Assembly: GCF_000006405.1 (NCBI RefSeq)
Contig: NW_003215766.1
Span: 832,321 to 896,320 of the forward strand
From: Perkinsus marinus ATCC 50983
Lineage: Eukaryota; Perkinsozoa; Perkinsida; Perkinsidae
DNA: 64,000 nucleotides
Reading direction: 5' to 3'
Shown: in pieces, positions 34,124-45,400 of the stretch
How the letters are laid out: every line of letters starts with the position of its first letter
Numbering within the stretch: position 1 is the stretch's first letter
Notes under the pieces: model-generated
What the model saw: only the letters and a program-made list of their open reading frames with translations
What the model was told of the DNA's origin: nothing
Databases searched by the model: none
Made by a program: the position numbers and the translations under genes

Positions 34124-34237
34124 AACCGAGGGACCTCAAACTGTCGTTTTCCAGCCTCAAACTCAACAAAAACGCACCTCAGAAGTAATTTACAACGAGT
34201 GAATTTTGGCGTAGTTTCTGATAAAAAAACATTGAAG

Positions 34238-35347
34238 TCATCGTGCACTCACTAGAAGCTGCGTCACCCACAGCGAGCCATCTCGAGCATACGCACACCC
34301 TACCCCGCAATGGGTGAACCCTGGTGTGAGAAGATTCTTCCGGTGCCCTGGACTGTTCATCCAGCCTTTGACAGTAGTGGCGGCACCATCAGCGACCCCC
34401 TTGCTGTACGCCAGGTTCTCACCAGCACTTTGATAAGCAATAGGTAGCTGACGACACCGAGCATCGAAACCATCATGGGAGAAAGGCGCCTCCCCTGAGG
34501 CCATCTTTTCCGCATGAGTCCGAGCCACGGCAGCAATCCCATCGTGCCACTGTAGACGAAGGAGCTTGCCGTTCTCATACCTCGCGGAGTTGCAAAGGTC
34601 CACAATCTTCCTCCCCAGGTACTCAACGGCTGAGTACCTCTGAGTCAATTCCGCCATAGAACCGGCTGGAGTCGGACCATGAATCATTCGAAGGTAGTCG
34701 TCCGCAAAGTGCGTGGCGCCAGAGTCCACCTCTAGGTCCCCGATGCCGTGCACCATACGTTTGCAGTTTTTGTTGGAGTACAGGACCCCAGAGCCCCAGC
34801 CGCCTCCTCGACCCTGCTTTTTCAACCGCTCCTCTGTGAGCTTCGCAATGGCTTCTCGAGTGAGTTTTCCACCAGGGGTAAACCGCGAGCCCGAAGGAAC
34901 GGACGTATTCCCCACTGATGGTAATAATGGCAGCGACTTCATCCCGTCAGAGAAGACATCAGGAGCCACACCGATCCACTCTTGAGGCGAAGATACGACG
35001 TTTTCCAGCAGAGTGTGTGCCTCGATGAGATGCTGGTCTGAGGCTTGGTGGTTCCAATGGAGAGTACTGCCGTTTGCATCTTCGACCTCTTCGAAGCCAA
35101 GCCGCAGTAGGAGGGGTCCGACTAGGTCGTAGAGGCGGTTGACTTTGGCATTACTCAGCTTCAGAGTGTAGTACTTCGAATTTTGTGGCGCGTGAAGCAC
35201 GATGTTCCTCACGACAGTAGCCAGCGTTTTACTGGCAAAACTTCTCTGTAAAGGATCTTCAATTCTCATCAATGCGTCCAAAATCTCCACGTCCGTCTGC
35301 CACGACTCTGCCTCAACTGGAGGGTCTTCGGAGAGGGTCAAGTCCAT
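34238..35347 (-). CDS. PUB domain-CAP domain fusion protein
   Basis: A single uninterrupted frame of 369 residues. Residues about 20-100 are a PUB/PUG domain (DALMRIEDPLQRSFASKTLA, VRNIVLHAPQNSKYY, LRLGFEEVEDANGSTLHW), the fold that binds the p97/VCP tail in PNGase and UBXD1. Residues about 245-365 are a CAP (SCP/PR-1, YkwD-like) domain with LCNSARYENGKLLRLQWHD, AVARTHAEKMA, FSHDGF, AGENLAYSKG and GWMNSPGHRKNLLTPGFTHC, including the usual His/Glu site residues. The linker is basic and Gly-rich (KKQGRGGGWGSG). There is no signal peptide before the PUB domain, so the CAP domain is expected to be cytosolic, which is unusual because CAP proteins are mostly secreted. Flanking same-strand genes are 114 and 52 bp away. 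Both domains are clear by eye. Confidence 0.9.
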   Translation of the reverse strand: MDLTLSEDPPVEAESWQTDVEILDALMRIEDPLQRSFASKTLATVVRNIVLHAPQNSKYYTLKLSNAKVNRLYDLVGPLLLRLGFEEVEDANGSTLHWNHQASDQHLIEAHTLLENVVSSPQEWIGVAPDVFSDGMKSLPLLPSVGNTSVPSGSRFTPGGKLTREAIAKLTEERLKKQGRGGGWGSGVLYSNKNCKRMVHGIGDLEVDSGATHFADDYLRMIHGPTPAGSMAELTQRYSAVEYLGRKIVDLCNSARYENGKLLRLQWHDGIAAVARTHAEKMASGEAPFSHDGFDARCRQLPIAYQSAGENLAYSKGVADGAATTVKGWMNSPGHRKNLLTPGFTHCGVGCAYARDGSLWVTQLLVSAR

Positions 35348-35399
35348 AGGAGCCCTAAGGCAGGAGGGAACATGATCTCACATGGCGTTCACGGTCGGC

Positions 35400-35615
35400 T
35401 CACTCGCTTTGGGCAGCACTGGCCCTCTTAATGAGCCTCTGTAGGACTCTCTCAATGTCGACTTCTGCCGTGGTGCTCTCCTCCTGGGCCACAGCCGCTT
35501 CCTCTTGGATCGCTGCCTCTGATAGCGTCGAGAACATGAGTTTGAGCTGGGGGAGGTAGGAGTCTATAAAGCTCGACAACAGAAGCTGCGACTCACTAGA
35601 CGAGCCGGAGGACAT
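35400..35615 (-). CDS. Small acidic helical protein (71 aa), unknown
   Basis: A complete frame starting MSSGSSSESQLLLSSFIDSY and ending IKRASAAQSE, predicted entirely helical after a Ser-rich start. It lies on the same strand 52 bp upstream of the PUB-CAP gene and could be an independent small gene or a 5' exon or upstream ORF of that transcript. No family is recognised. Confidence 0.35.
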   Translation of the reverse strand: MSSGSSSESQLLLSSFIDSYLPQLKLMFSTLSEAAIQEEAAVAQEESTTAEVDIERVLQRLIKRASAAQSE

Positions 35616-35907
35616 CGTTGGGGTCGAAAAACTGGCATGTGCTGGACAGGAAGGGCCACGTTGATTGAAAACGCGAGGTCCTGTAGGTAAGCATCAAATG
35701 GTCATTATGAGTGTGGTCACGGAGGAGAGAAACGACGTGGAATGTTGCCATTACTATCACCACATGAGGGACATAATCAGCCAATACAGGATGATGGTAC
35801 CAGCAAGGATGGTGAGGGAACCAACTCGACCACGACCGAAGGCGCTGGCCAGAGGGGGGCCGAGGTGGGCCTGAGGGAATGATGAGAGATAGAGGGGTGG
35901 CACGGCA

Positions 35908-37230
35908 TTAGAAGGCTACGTTGAGGTAGGCAATACTGGCACCAGCGCCGGCCAGGAAGGAGAAGTTGCCGAGGAATAGGCTGGCCATTGTGGCCAACGG
36001 CATTGGCGCCAAGGAGTAACTGTTAGGGTCAATGGCTGATGGCCCTCCACCATACTGTACTCACCTGTAAGCAGAGACTAGAGGTATGTACTCGAGAGGC
36101 TGGGCATCATCAGGGCCTGGTACAGGGGCTCCTAGGGAGGGGGCATAGTACCTGAGGGGAGGGACGATGGGGATAGACAAGGGAGCTACGGGGGCACCTC
36201 GAGCTGGGATCAGTGGCGCCAAAGTATCGCTGGAAGATGATGATGAGGAGTGGTACGCCGGTCATGCCACATATCATTATCATAGACCCAGACATGAAGA
36301 CCGCTACAGGAGTGGACAGGGACACATTGGTGATCATCGTCACAATAGACATGGCCAGGACCTGACAGGTGAGTAGTCCAATGACCAACCACCTCGAGGC
36401 CTACCGAGAGGAGTAGGATGATGCTGGGCCCGACGAGATCAGGGTGCTCCATAAGGGATCGACTAGTGCCACTGCCCATCCCCATCGACACACCCTGTCG
36501 TAGCCTGGTAGACACCTATGGCCATAGATGGTCGACAAGGAGTGCACTGCCTCCCTACGGTCTCTGGATCGGCCTTGAAATATTGGCCAATGCCTCGCAT
36601 GCCTTGGAACCTACCAAGAACCCCTACTGCCCCACCGATCAAACTCTGAAAGGTGTTGGAGGCGAAGGATGGAGGACCGAACCTGGCTCCGATCTGGACA
36701 GGCCCGACGACAAGGGCTGCTGGCTATTCTCACCGACTCGTGCCAGCATTGCTGACCACGCTCCTAGGATTGCCAATTTCAAACTGCTCTACGGCCCGAC
36801 CCATTGCATCTGCCACTCAGACAGTCCAATCTCGCAGGAGGCGATGGCGGTCTCTACCACTTCTAGGTTGTGCCTGTTGTTGTTGCTTCTGCTGCGGTGT
36901 GCCAGAGAGGTTCACCGTGGCGGTAGTAGTCGGCCTATCGTTCAGTCGCATGTCCGCCGACGCATCGTCTCGAGCACTAGCAGTCGAATCGGGAGTCCCT
37001 GACGATCCACACAACATGCACCACAGCAAAGGAGAAGCCTATCTGAGGTTATTGATTGAAATTCACAAGAGGCTCCCAGCGGCGTACTCACCACTGGACT
37101 TCTCCCCGTCAGACTGGAAAAGGTCACCCATCTGGGGCTCGCCCTCGGTGGGCCTCTCCCACTGTGTGATGCCTCTAGCAGCGCAGTGATAGTATCTGCT
37201 CTCAGCAATGCTGGTCGGGGCCATCGCCAT
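35908..37230 (-). CDS. Yip1-family (YIPF) Golgi membrane protein with a WW-like N terminus
   Basis: Multi-pass ER/Golgi protein of the Yip1 family, which binds Rab GTPases. The diagnostic part is QYFKADPETVGR (about 36590-36555) spliced to a stretch ending EHPDLVGPSIILLL (about 36460-36425), matching the YIPF pattern YFxVDTxxVxxR...xPDLYGPxW. Hydrophobic helices follow: LAMSIVTMITNVSLSTPVAVF and SMIMICGMTGVPLLIIIFQRY (about 36370-36230), then SLFLGNFSFLAGAGASIAYL near the stop at 35908-35910. The N-terminal exon (start 37230) reads YYHCAARGITQWERPTEGE, the second half of a WW domain; the first Trp of a full WW is not seen in this exon. A Gln-rich linker (KQQQQAQ) lies between. Exon edges are approximate. 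Confidence 0.6.
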
Positions 37231-37460
37231 GGTCCTACGGCTTCCCCTCTGGAGTGTGGTATTCCTTCCATCCAGATGGTAGCGAGTTACCCTGGGGCAT
37301 CACAAGGACACTACTGCTCCAAAACTGATAGAAAAACCGCATAATACAATATCGCCCTCAATTCCTCCCAACCCAACAACCACAGCAGTGCTTCAAAAAA
37401 TTCACCTGCAATGTTGCAAGGAAACATTTAAGGCTACAGAATCGCGGAGTACACGCATGG

Positions 37461-38775
37461 TCAGCGAATAGCAATTGGGGCTAGGCTCTTGATTAGAACG
37501 AACAGGAGCAGCACTATGATGACTATTGTCAGGACGTAGCACACGTACCAATACCTGGGAGGCGTACCCCACAGTAAGTGCCGCGCAACACTACTACATG
37601 TTCTTCCGAACTCTCTCACTAGCTATGGCTAACTCACGATTAGCCTGCCCTGTCCGATGAGCAGCCTGGCCCATATTGGTCTCTATATTGTCTATTACCT
37701 ATAGCGCTCACTGTACCATAGAAAAAGAGGAGATGTAAGGACCTGTCCTTGCTCCGATACGTGCCAAGCAACCTCTTGGAAAAGGCCCCTGATAGCTACT
37801 ATGTCCGAGTGTATGTTCCTAATACCCTCCTCTCGCTCACGGATGATGTCCTCCTACAGCACCATTACACTATTGATAAATGACAACCTACTTGGAGGTC
37901 CAACTCAGCCATACTCAGCAATAGGGCATCTGTCGGGTCCTCTACGGGTTGGCTGTGGTCGGCCATGGGTTCGACCATCCCAGTGTAAGAGGTGGAGGCA
38001 TAGGACGCTGAGACGGTCAGCAAAGATACACCCCGCTAAACGAAGTAGGGACATACGGTATTTCTGCGAGTTCGCTCGGATGCCCTCATCAATCTCGTCC
38101 GCCCTGACCCGCTCCTTCTCCAGCGTCCGCTCCTCCGACACGAGGAACGAGGAGAGTAGCTGGTCAAGTGATGACAAGAGGGAGCCTATGGGAAGGTATA
38201 GGAAATGCCCAAGAAGAAAAATAATTCTACCGAGACTGTCTCTTAGTCTCTGCTCCTCTAGTTGCTCCGCAGCCTCCCCATCAGCTAGCTGCCTCATCCT
38301 GTCCAGCATCTGCCGTACTGCTATTCCGGAACGGCGCACCTTTAGAGTGTGTGCACTAGCATTCCGTCACAGTATAGGAACCTTATTGATGCTAGCATGG
38401 ATGCGCTTCTCCTCCTCTTTGGGGGATGCTGATGAGGCCGTTACCATCCGCCGGGCCTAGGACCGGAGACAATACCCCAGGGGGCAGTAAGGGGTAGTAC
38501 CTTGCCAACCTCCCTGTGCATATCCTGGAGTTCACCATTGACCGCATCCCGCAAAGTATCAAAGGAAGCGATACTACTCACGCCAGAATCCTCCTCACCT
38601 ACGCGGCCATGAGCTCAACTCCACAGAACACCCCCACCCTTATCGTATTCCTCAGCTATTGGATACCCTCCCAAAAGAGGCAGATCAGCATCGCTCCGCC
38701 GGTCCCGTCGACCCGGGGGCGTCTGAGCGGCCATGGGCCCTCGATGCGTGTGAGAGAGTGATTGCGAAGTAGATG
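37461..38775 (-). CDS. Syntaxin-type Qa-SNARE
   Basis: Tail-anchored membrane-fusion protein. The start at 38775 gives MSASTSQSLSHTHRGPMAAQ. An early exon reads SIASFDTLRDAVNGELQDMH (about 38570-38510), and Habc-like helices follow (VRRSGIAVRQMLDRMRQLAD; EKERVRADEIDEGIRANSQK, 38345-38060). The SNARE motif is EDIIREREEGIRNIHSDIVA ... FQEVAWHVSEQGQ (37855-37744), splicing to VIDNIETNMGQAAHRTGQAN (37700-37640); the central Q of the EQGQ-V-IDNIE turn is where the zero-layer Gln is expected in Qa-SNAREs. A last exon encodes the tail anchor YWYVCYVLTIVIIVLLLFVL and IKSLAPIAIR before the stop at 37461-37463. It looks closest to endosomal/TGN syntaxins, but the subgroup is not certain. Confidence 0.8.
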
Positions 38776-38897
38776 CCGACATAGGGCAACCTACACTGGC
38801 CCAGTACAGCTGACAGGGGGTAGTAACACAACAGATGATCGGGATGAGCGTGAGACGTAGGAACCGAAACGGCTGTACAGTGGTAAGGAGAGAGTAC

Positions 38898-40656
38898 TCA
38901 TTTCCGCTTCCCCTTGGTATGCTTGAAGTTGCCTCGATTGGGGTTTCGGCGACCATAACCTGCCTCCACCCTCGGAGCGCTGGAGGAGTCCTGAAACGTA
39001 AGAGTACTATAAAGCAGCATCGGTGAGAAGGACCTACTCCCAGCAAGGCATTGCCCCTAGAGTTGGTACTCCTAGCGCACCAGCCCATAAGGGGATCAGC
39101 CTGATAGAGGGAGTCCGAGGCAAAGGGGTTATGCAGCTGTCGCTCCTTCTCGAACCTAAGTCAGAGAACGTGCCCAAGGAGGGACCTTGAGTCATGACGC
39201 TCACTGGTTGCATTTGCGTCGATACTCCTTGTCTCGGCCGGACATGAGGAGCTCATCCTCCGCAAGGATCAGAGGGTTGCTCTGGCGGCCTCCACGATTC
39301 TTCGGGATAGACCAACTAGGAGGAGGCGGTGAGACGACGTGCTCTAGGAAGTATTGGCTCACATCGATCCTTTGTTCCTCTTTGACGTCATCTTCTCCCA
39401 TCTACGACTCCTAGTTACTGTTAGCTCTCGTGTTTCCGAGTCAACATAGACAGGCACTCGATACACCGTGTCGTTACCACACTTACTGCAGAAAACCTGT
39501 CAGTGGGGGCATGTGTAGCGAGTAGTAACAGGAAGTACTCCTACTACTACTACTACTACTACCTTGGAGGTATCTCTAGTAACAGTATGGCATGCAGTAC
39601 AAAGTAGAGCCCATAGCTTTACTGAACGGATCATGAATCCACCGAAGGACAGGACCTAGTAAGACTGAGCAGTAGCAACGAAGTGTCTCCTTTCCTCACA
39701 TCGACGCCCATCTGCATCATAACGTTCTGCACACTGTAATCAGCCGACATGATAGAGACCTCCGATATGGTCTCCTCCTCGCCATCCTTAGTGGCCGACT
39801 CATGGTTGTCACGAGCGTACCTTAAGAACCAACCATACCAAGGAAGATGGCACCATTTTACTTCTTGAAATTGGTAGCCGTGATCCATCCCCCTTCCTCC
39901 TCCTCCTCCTCATCATCGTCATTAGCCTCATCTTTCTGCACATCACCCTCGACCGACGCTTCAGTGACAGGAGCTGCGGTACCTAACAGTAGAGAACGTC
40001 CCGGCGTTCCCCTTCAGATGTTCATAGCTTACTCTCTGTGGTATCCAGCATGGTGTTGCCTCTAGACTTTTCCTGTTCTCCCTCAGGACGCCAGCTGAAC
40101 GCCTTCCGCCCCTTGTCACCTGAGACTAATACTACAGCCAATCCGTCGCCCATCAACAGCGGCCAACATATCATACTATACTATACATACGCGATACGGT
40201 CCCGAGGAGCTCCACTAGCCTCCCTTCCCTATTACCACCATCCTCGAACCTCGCCATGGACGGGGCCTTACAGAGCTCCTTATCACAACCGCTCTCTCCA
40301 TACAGCATCACAGCCAGGGCCATGACCTCCATATCGTTGACAGAGAGGAATCCAAAGTCGCCCGTCTTCCTAGCAAAGTCTTGGACGCTCTTCATGGACT
40401 CTGTGTCCGGACTTCGGACCTTGAGCTGGGCTGGCAAGTTGGCCAGATGCTGACGGGCCTGTCTGTCACGGATCTCCCCCAGGATCCGCGGGGTAGTGTA
40501 GAGCTCTTTAGCGAAGTTGTCAGCTCGCTGTAGTTTGATGATAGCACCAGCATCCAGCACTAACTTCTTCGCACGATGCGCGAAATGAACCTCGTCCTTA
40601 GGAGGCTCAGCCGTCGGTGTGGCCACCTCTGGTGCTTGAGTAGACGGTTCAGCCAT
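38898..40656 (-). CDS. NOB1, PIN-domain endonuclease of 40S ribosome maturation
   Basis: NOB1 cleaves site D at the 3' end of 18S rRNA in the pre-40S particle. The PIN domain is clear: LVLDAGAIIKLQRADNFAKE, YTTPRILGEIRD, VNDMEVMALAVML (40560-40300) and, across introns, ISEVSIMSADYSVQNVMMQM (about 39765-39700), which carry the acidic catalytic residues. The zinc ribbon is split by an intron: LLCTACHTVTRDTSK, then VFCSKCGNDTVYRVPVYV (39600-39450), giving the two CxxC pairs. The C-terminal part has PPSWSIPKNRGG, LILAEDE and a Tyr-Gly-Arg-Arg-Asn-Pro-Asn ending (GYGRRNPNRGNFKHTKGKRK) typical of the family, with the stop at 38898-38900. I prefer the Met at 40656; the frame is also open up to 40767, only 2 bp from the neighbouring stop. 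Confidence 0.92.
39535..39562. repeat. (CTA)n/(TAG)n microsatellite in a NOB1 intron
   Basis: Eight or so trinucleotides. Read on the gene strand they begin GTAGTAGTAG directly after the exon ending DTSK, so the 5' splice site sits inside the repeat. Confidence 0.7.
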
Positions 40657-40769
40657 AGTACAACTGTAGCGGCAAATCCGAGAGCCTCCTATTGTAGTAC
40701 TCCGAGACTCAAAACGCAAAGATCGATGAATGGCTGAGAACAACGGCCGCATACTGTGCACTGACATGC

Positions 40770-42373
40770 CTAAGACGCCCTGAAGAGAGTACCCCAGAGG
40801 ATATCGAGGTCCCTGAGTACAGCATTCGATCGATAAAGCTCTCGGGAGACACTGGTATATAGCGAGTCGGTGTCACACCTGTCCATGGCCTCATCATCCT
40901 CCATAGATGGATTGAGCCCAGCCTTGTCGACACCCTCCTTACGATCACTACAAGAGCCACAACGAGTACTATGTATCAAACAATATGGTGGGTAAGCTCG
41001 AGAACGAGCTCCGTAGGTGAAAGTATGACCTCAGAAGACGTGCCCTCTCACGCTCGTAGTTTTTCCGAGCCTCCTTCAGTACATCCACATCGACCATGCC
41101 TTTAACCGTTGAGTACCACGATCGATCCGACTCTAGCAACCTCTCGAACTCGGCGAGTAAATCTTATAAAAAAGTCGAATGACCTCCAGAAGCCCCACAG
41201 TTACCCTTGGATGTCTCTATCATGACAAAGCTGCCCTTTTCCTTCCGGCGCGCCCTACAATGAGTAGCGTATCACCAGGGAAGGGAACTCTGCACTACAC
41301 AGGGAGCTGGTTTAGGAAGGTAACGTAGGCATTCCATGATCGTGCTTCCATACTCTCCAGCTCGGCATCGTCGATCACAGACAAACCTACAGGCAGCAGA
41401 AAGGCCACTATTCGTCAGCGCGCTCCAACACGTGCACTCAACATGCCTAGTGGCCTTCCAGGCTCCGGGAAAATAATCAGAATTGCAGGCCGCAGGGAAA
41501 AACGGCAAGTCCTACCAGTTGCTAGACGGCCTTTGATCATTTCATCATATCCCTGCATCACGACTTCATCGAACTGCTCAGAAGAAGAGATCCAACAGAG
41601 GATATAAGGCAAACGATAACAGCCGAACTCGATGGATTGCTGCAACACTGGTCGTGGAGGACCTCTGAGTTCGCTTCGATGGCTTCTAGTCGATATCTCT
41701 CCAGGCCTCGGCTAAGGACGCTACTATGTGGCCTCTCCGGTCTCCAACTGGACCTCAAGATACGCCAACTTCCTTGGATACGTTGAGCTGCACGATTCTG
41801 GCCAAGAATACTCCAACTTCCACACAGTCCTATCCAGTTACTACCCTCTTTATATCTCTAGCCAGGGCCTTAGCCTGGGCAAGCAAAGCCCTGCCACGCC
41901 ACCAGGTTTGAACCCTGTGGTAGAGGGTAAGACTCAGCGACGCCGAGCCCGGCCTACTTCAGGGCAGCTCTACACTCTACCTGCTCCTGGTGCATCCATA
42001 CCTATACCGATGCTGGGAGGGAGTTTGAGGAAAGACGGGATGAATATACTTGCCGAGCACCGGAAGGCTCTTGTAAGAGTTGGGTCATGGTGGCTAAGTC
42101 ATGACGCCTAGCAGCCAGCTGGTTGCTCAGTCGCGTGTGGTATTCAACGTATCTTCGAGTAAGATACCCGAGAGAGACACGAAGATACCACCTGTGTTGG
42201 GCCTTGATCCTCTTCAGTAAGGCTCTTAGCCTCCTACGCCGCAGCCAGCTCCGGACGCGTCTATAGTGAGCAGTTGTAGACATCAGAAGCTGCCCATGTG
42301 AGTACTTTTGAATCATACTCGCAGCAGCTGTCGTATCCTCATGGTACGCCTCGTTGGAAGAATCCATTACCAA
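40770..42373 (-). CDS. IQ-motif protein, otherwise unrecognised
   Basis: The first exon (42373 down to about 42020) begins MVMDSSNEAYHEDTTAAASM, followed by an IQ-like calmodulin-binding segment and a very basic helix (RRVRSWLRRRRLRALLKRIK) and LTRRYVEYHTRLSNQLAARR. Later exons, joined by frame, include KALARDIKRVVTG, RKLAYLEVQLETGEA, CYRLPYILCWISSSEQFDEV, AELESMEARSWNAYVTFL, FERLLESDRSWYSTVKGMVD and the end SLYTSVSRELYRSNAVLRDL...LFRAS with the stop at 40770-40772. The product looks helical and cytosolic. I do not recognise the family. It is divergent from the TPS-TPP gene with only about 115 bp between start codons. Confidence 0.5.
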
Positions 42374-42489
42374 CGAATAGGTAGGGAAAAATAAATTCGT
42401 GGATTTGGTATAGGACTTCTACCACAAGCACACAGTAGATGGACACTTGCATTCTTGATCTCACTTGCTACTCCTCAGCGTATTTTTCG
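42374..42489. promoter_or_regulatory. Short divergent intergenic region (shared promoter)
   Basis: Only 116 bp separate the start codons of the IQ-motif gene (minus) and TPS-TPP (plus). Any core promoters and 5' leaders for both genes must lie here or inside the first exons. No TATA-like box is obvious. The inference is from position only. Confidence 0.4.
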
Positions 42490-45400
42490 ATGATGGCGTT
42501 GAGGGAACAAATCGATCACGATGCCCTCTATCAACGCATGGTTGAGCCCGTACGCTTCTTCTCGGTCTCCGCTCGCGTGTTTCACGTCAATAGGTGCCTG
42601 TTCACTGAACGTCTTACCTTGCCGTATATATGTTGCTATAGTAGTTCGGTATGGCTGGTGCTGCTGCTGGTCATCGTCTCGCCTCTTGCACTGTCTCGTA
42701 TGTCTTGGCCATCTAGGGGGGTTCGGGGTTATAGTGTATTCTGCTGGTAGAAGGGCTTTCTTCCTTTTGGGTCTGCATGGATTGATGGACCCCACAGCAT
42801 CAGCAGCTGACAACCCCGTAATGGGGAAAGGGCCGGCGCCTGACGCCACTTCTGAGGACCCGCCACTATCGGTCCCAGCTGGGGAACGCGTGCTCTACAC
42901 AAGGGTATTCTTTCGGTAGGTGGTCTTAGCCGTACTAGGTCGTTTCCATAATCGTCCTGACCTCTTAGGTGTGTAGTACCACAGGAGTACGCCACTAAGT
43001 TGAAGGAGGATAACGGCAAAGTAGAATGCTTGTCAGCTGACGAGGGCAATAGTGGTGGCGTTAGGTGGTCGTGGTTGGGGACTGTGCATCCTTGGGTCAC
43101 TGGGACCATCGGCAAGGGGTCGAGCTGTTCACCCAGGAGGACATGTTCCCATGCTTTTACACCGTGGAACCTGTGAAGTTCCAAACTAAGTAGTGATGGT
43201 ATCTGGTCCCTCTTCTGCTATGGCAATGTGCCTTCCTACTATTGCCTTGCTCCTTAGAGTCCGCGTATCTTATCAATACGCTTTAGTGAGCCAGGATGGC
43301 AACCTGTTCGCCTATATTGATAAGGACAAGCGAAGTATGATACCAACAGGAGGGGAAATGACTGTGAGTACTTGGGGTCTTGGCTACTTAGTAGAGCCCT
43401 CCCATCAACAGGTCGAGGACGACTTTGGCATGTATCGGAATGCCCTGCACCCTGAGGATGTCTCTTCTCTTTTTGACGATCGGTCGAGTGTCGAGGCGTC
43501 TAGTCAGATCTCACAGACGCCTGAGACGAATGCCCACATTGTAAGTATAGGGCGGCTAGTTGCATCAGCAGACGGTGTGTGGTAGCTCTTCGAGCAACGG
43601 ATGGCGGCAATTCGCTCTTTGGAATCCTTCCCGCCTCTAGAGAGCAACAATGGTGTGCTCATGGTCAGCTTTGAGCTACCTGTGAAAGTTGAAAAAGTGA
43701 ATGGTAAGTAGTCGACAGGTTAGGTTCTGTTATTCTATGCGCGTTGGTGTAGGTGAATGGGTAGCTAGAGTGTCGGAGTCGGGTAATGTGATGCCCTCAA
43801 TGTACCAACTGCGACATCAATACCCGGTTAGAGTCATGTTTGTTGGCTGGCCAGGAGTTCATGTGAAGGACTATACGGAGCAAAGAGAGGTGGGCGATCT
43901 GACGTTATTTTATGGTTTTTCTATCAGAAATGACATCCTTGTTAGATCCGCGAATTGCTCTTGGATTATGACTGCATACCTGTTTTCCTCGCTGAAGATC
44001 TATACCACAACTTCGTCAACTTCTGCGATAGGTGCTCAACCTTTTCGAGTGTTGAGGCATCCTACTTGCTTGACAGGTTTCTCTGGCCCATCTTCCACAG
44101 TGTCGTCATGTCCTTCGTTTACGATGATAATCCACGTCCCTTTGACCTACAGCAATGGGCAGCCTACCAAACAGTGAACCAGAAGTTCTCAGAGGTACTC
44201 GGGCGCAGCCTGGGGGTAGCTGTAATGGCCGTACTCAGGTGGTGTGGACATCATGTCGAGAGGATCAGGACATGGTATGGATCCATGATATATATCTACT
44301 ACTCATGCCGATGTACGCGTAGTGTCTCTTGCATTCATCTTTGGAAGTTTTGGGCTCAGGCTGGTTGGCAGGAAGCTGCGCACAGCTAATGTTGGCTTGT
44401 TCCTCCATACCCCGTTCCCGAGCTCGGACTTGTATAAGTGTCTACCTGTGCGAGAAGAGCTCCTTAAAGGGATGCTCTGTGCGGACTTGGTGGGCTTCCA
44501 GTTCTTTGAATATGAGAGGTAGGTGAAGGCCTGCTGGGGTGCTCCATCAGGGATCCATGTCAGACACTTCCTGACCTGTTGCAAAAGGATACTTGGACTA
44601 GATTATCATTTCAAAAAGGGAGGATTCGTCTCAGTAGAGTAGGTATCGCTGTGGCGGTAGGAATGTTGATGACTTTGGTGGTGTAGCTATTTGGGAAGGG
44701 AGGTTGCCTTACGAGTTGGTCATGCTTGTATTCACTATGATTACACAATGCAGAAGATGCAGGATCCTTTAGTATGAGCGTTGTACGAGGTCGCGTTCGC
44801 AATAATGGAGTATTAGGTCATAGAGAGAGCTCGAGCCCTTCGAACCCACTACGGCGATAACGTTATAGTCTATGCTTCTGTTGACCGGTGGGCTACACTA
44901 GGGGTCGCTCATATCCTGTGTATTTGTTTCTGGGCTCAGGTGTGATCGACTTTCTGGAATTGGTTTGAAGTTCCGTGCGTGGCGGTTGTTTCTGGAGCAG
45001 CATCCTAATGTAGTAGGAAGGGCCGTGCTTCGACAACATGCCTATGTGCCGAAAACTCACTCGACTAAGCTGGCATATAAATTGTAAGGATTACCTTATG
45101 AGGCGACTTCGTGATATGGTTCTTAGGGCCTGCGAATTGACCGATATTGCAGCCTCGATTAATAAACAGTTCGGAAGTGAAGGTAGTCTGCTAGGCTCAA
45201 GGGAGGCAACCCTATACTTTCTCTCCTAGTTATCCATTTCGAATCGGGACCACTAAGTGTTGTTGATCGGATGGCATTATTGCGCGTTGCGGACGTCCTG
45301 CTGGATACGAGCGTGAAGTCGGGTCTCAATTTGGGTAAGTCTGCCTCGGTCCTTGGAGGCATGGGAGGACGCATGTCAGTCCCTTTTGAATATTATGTGG

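Noticed and set aside
37801-38460. Long + strand frame of 219 codons
   Set aside because: It mirrors the helical exons of the minus-strand Qa-SNARE, which have clear family motifs and splice sites; this is a shadow frame.
41726-42111. Long + strand frame of 127 codons
   Set aside because: It is antisense to exons of the minus-strand IQ-motif gene, lacks any family signal and would need to overlap coding exons throughout.
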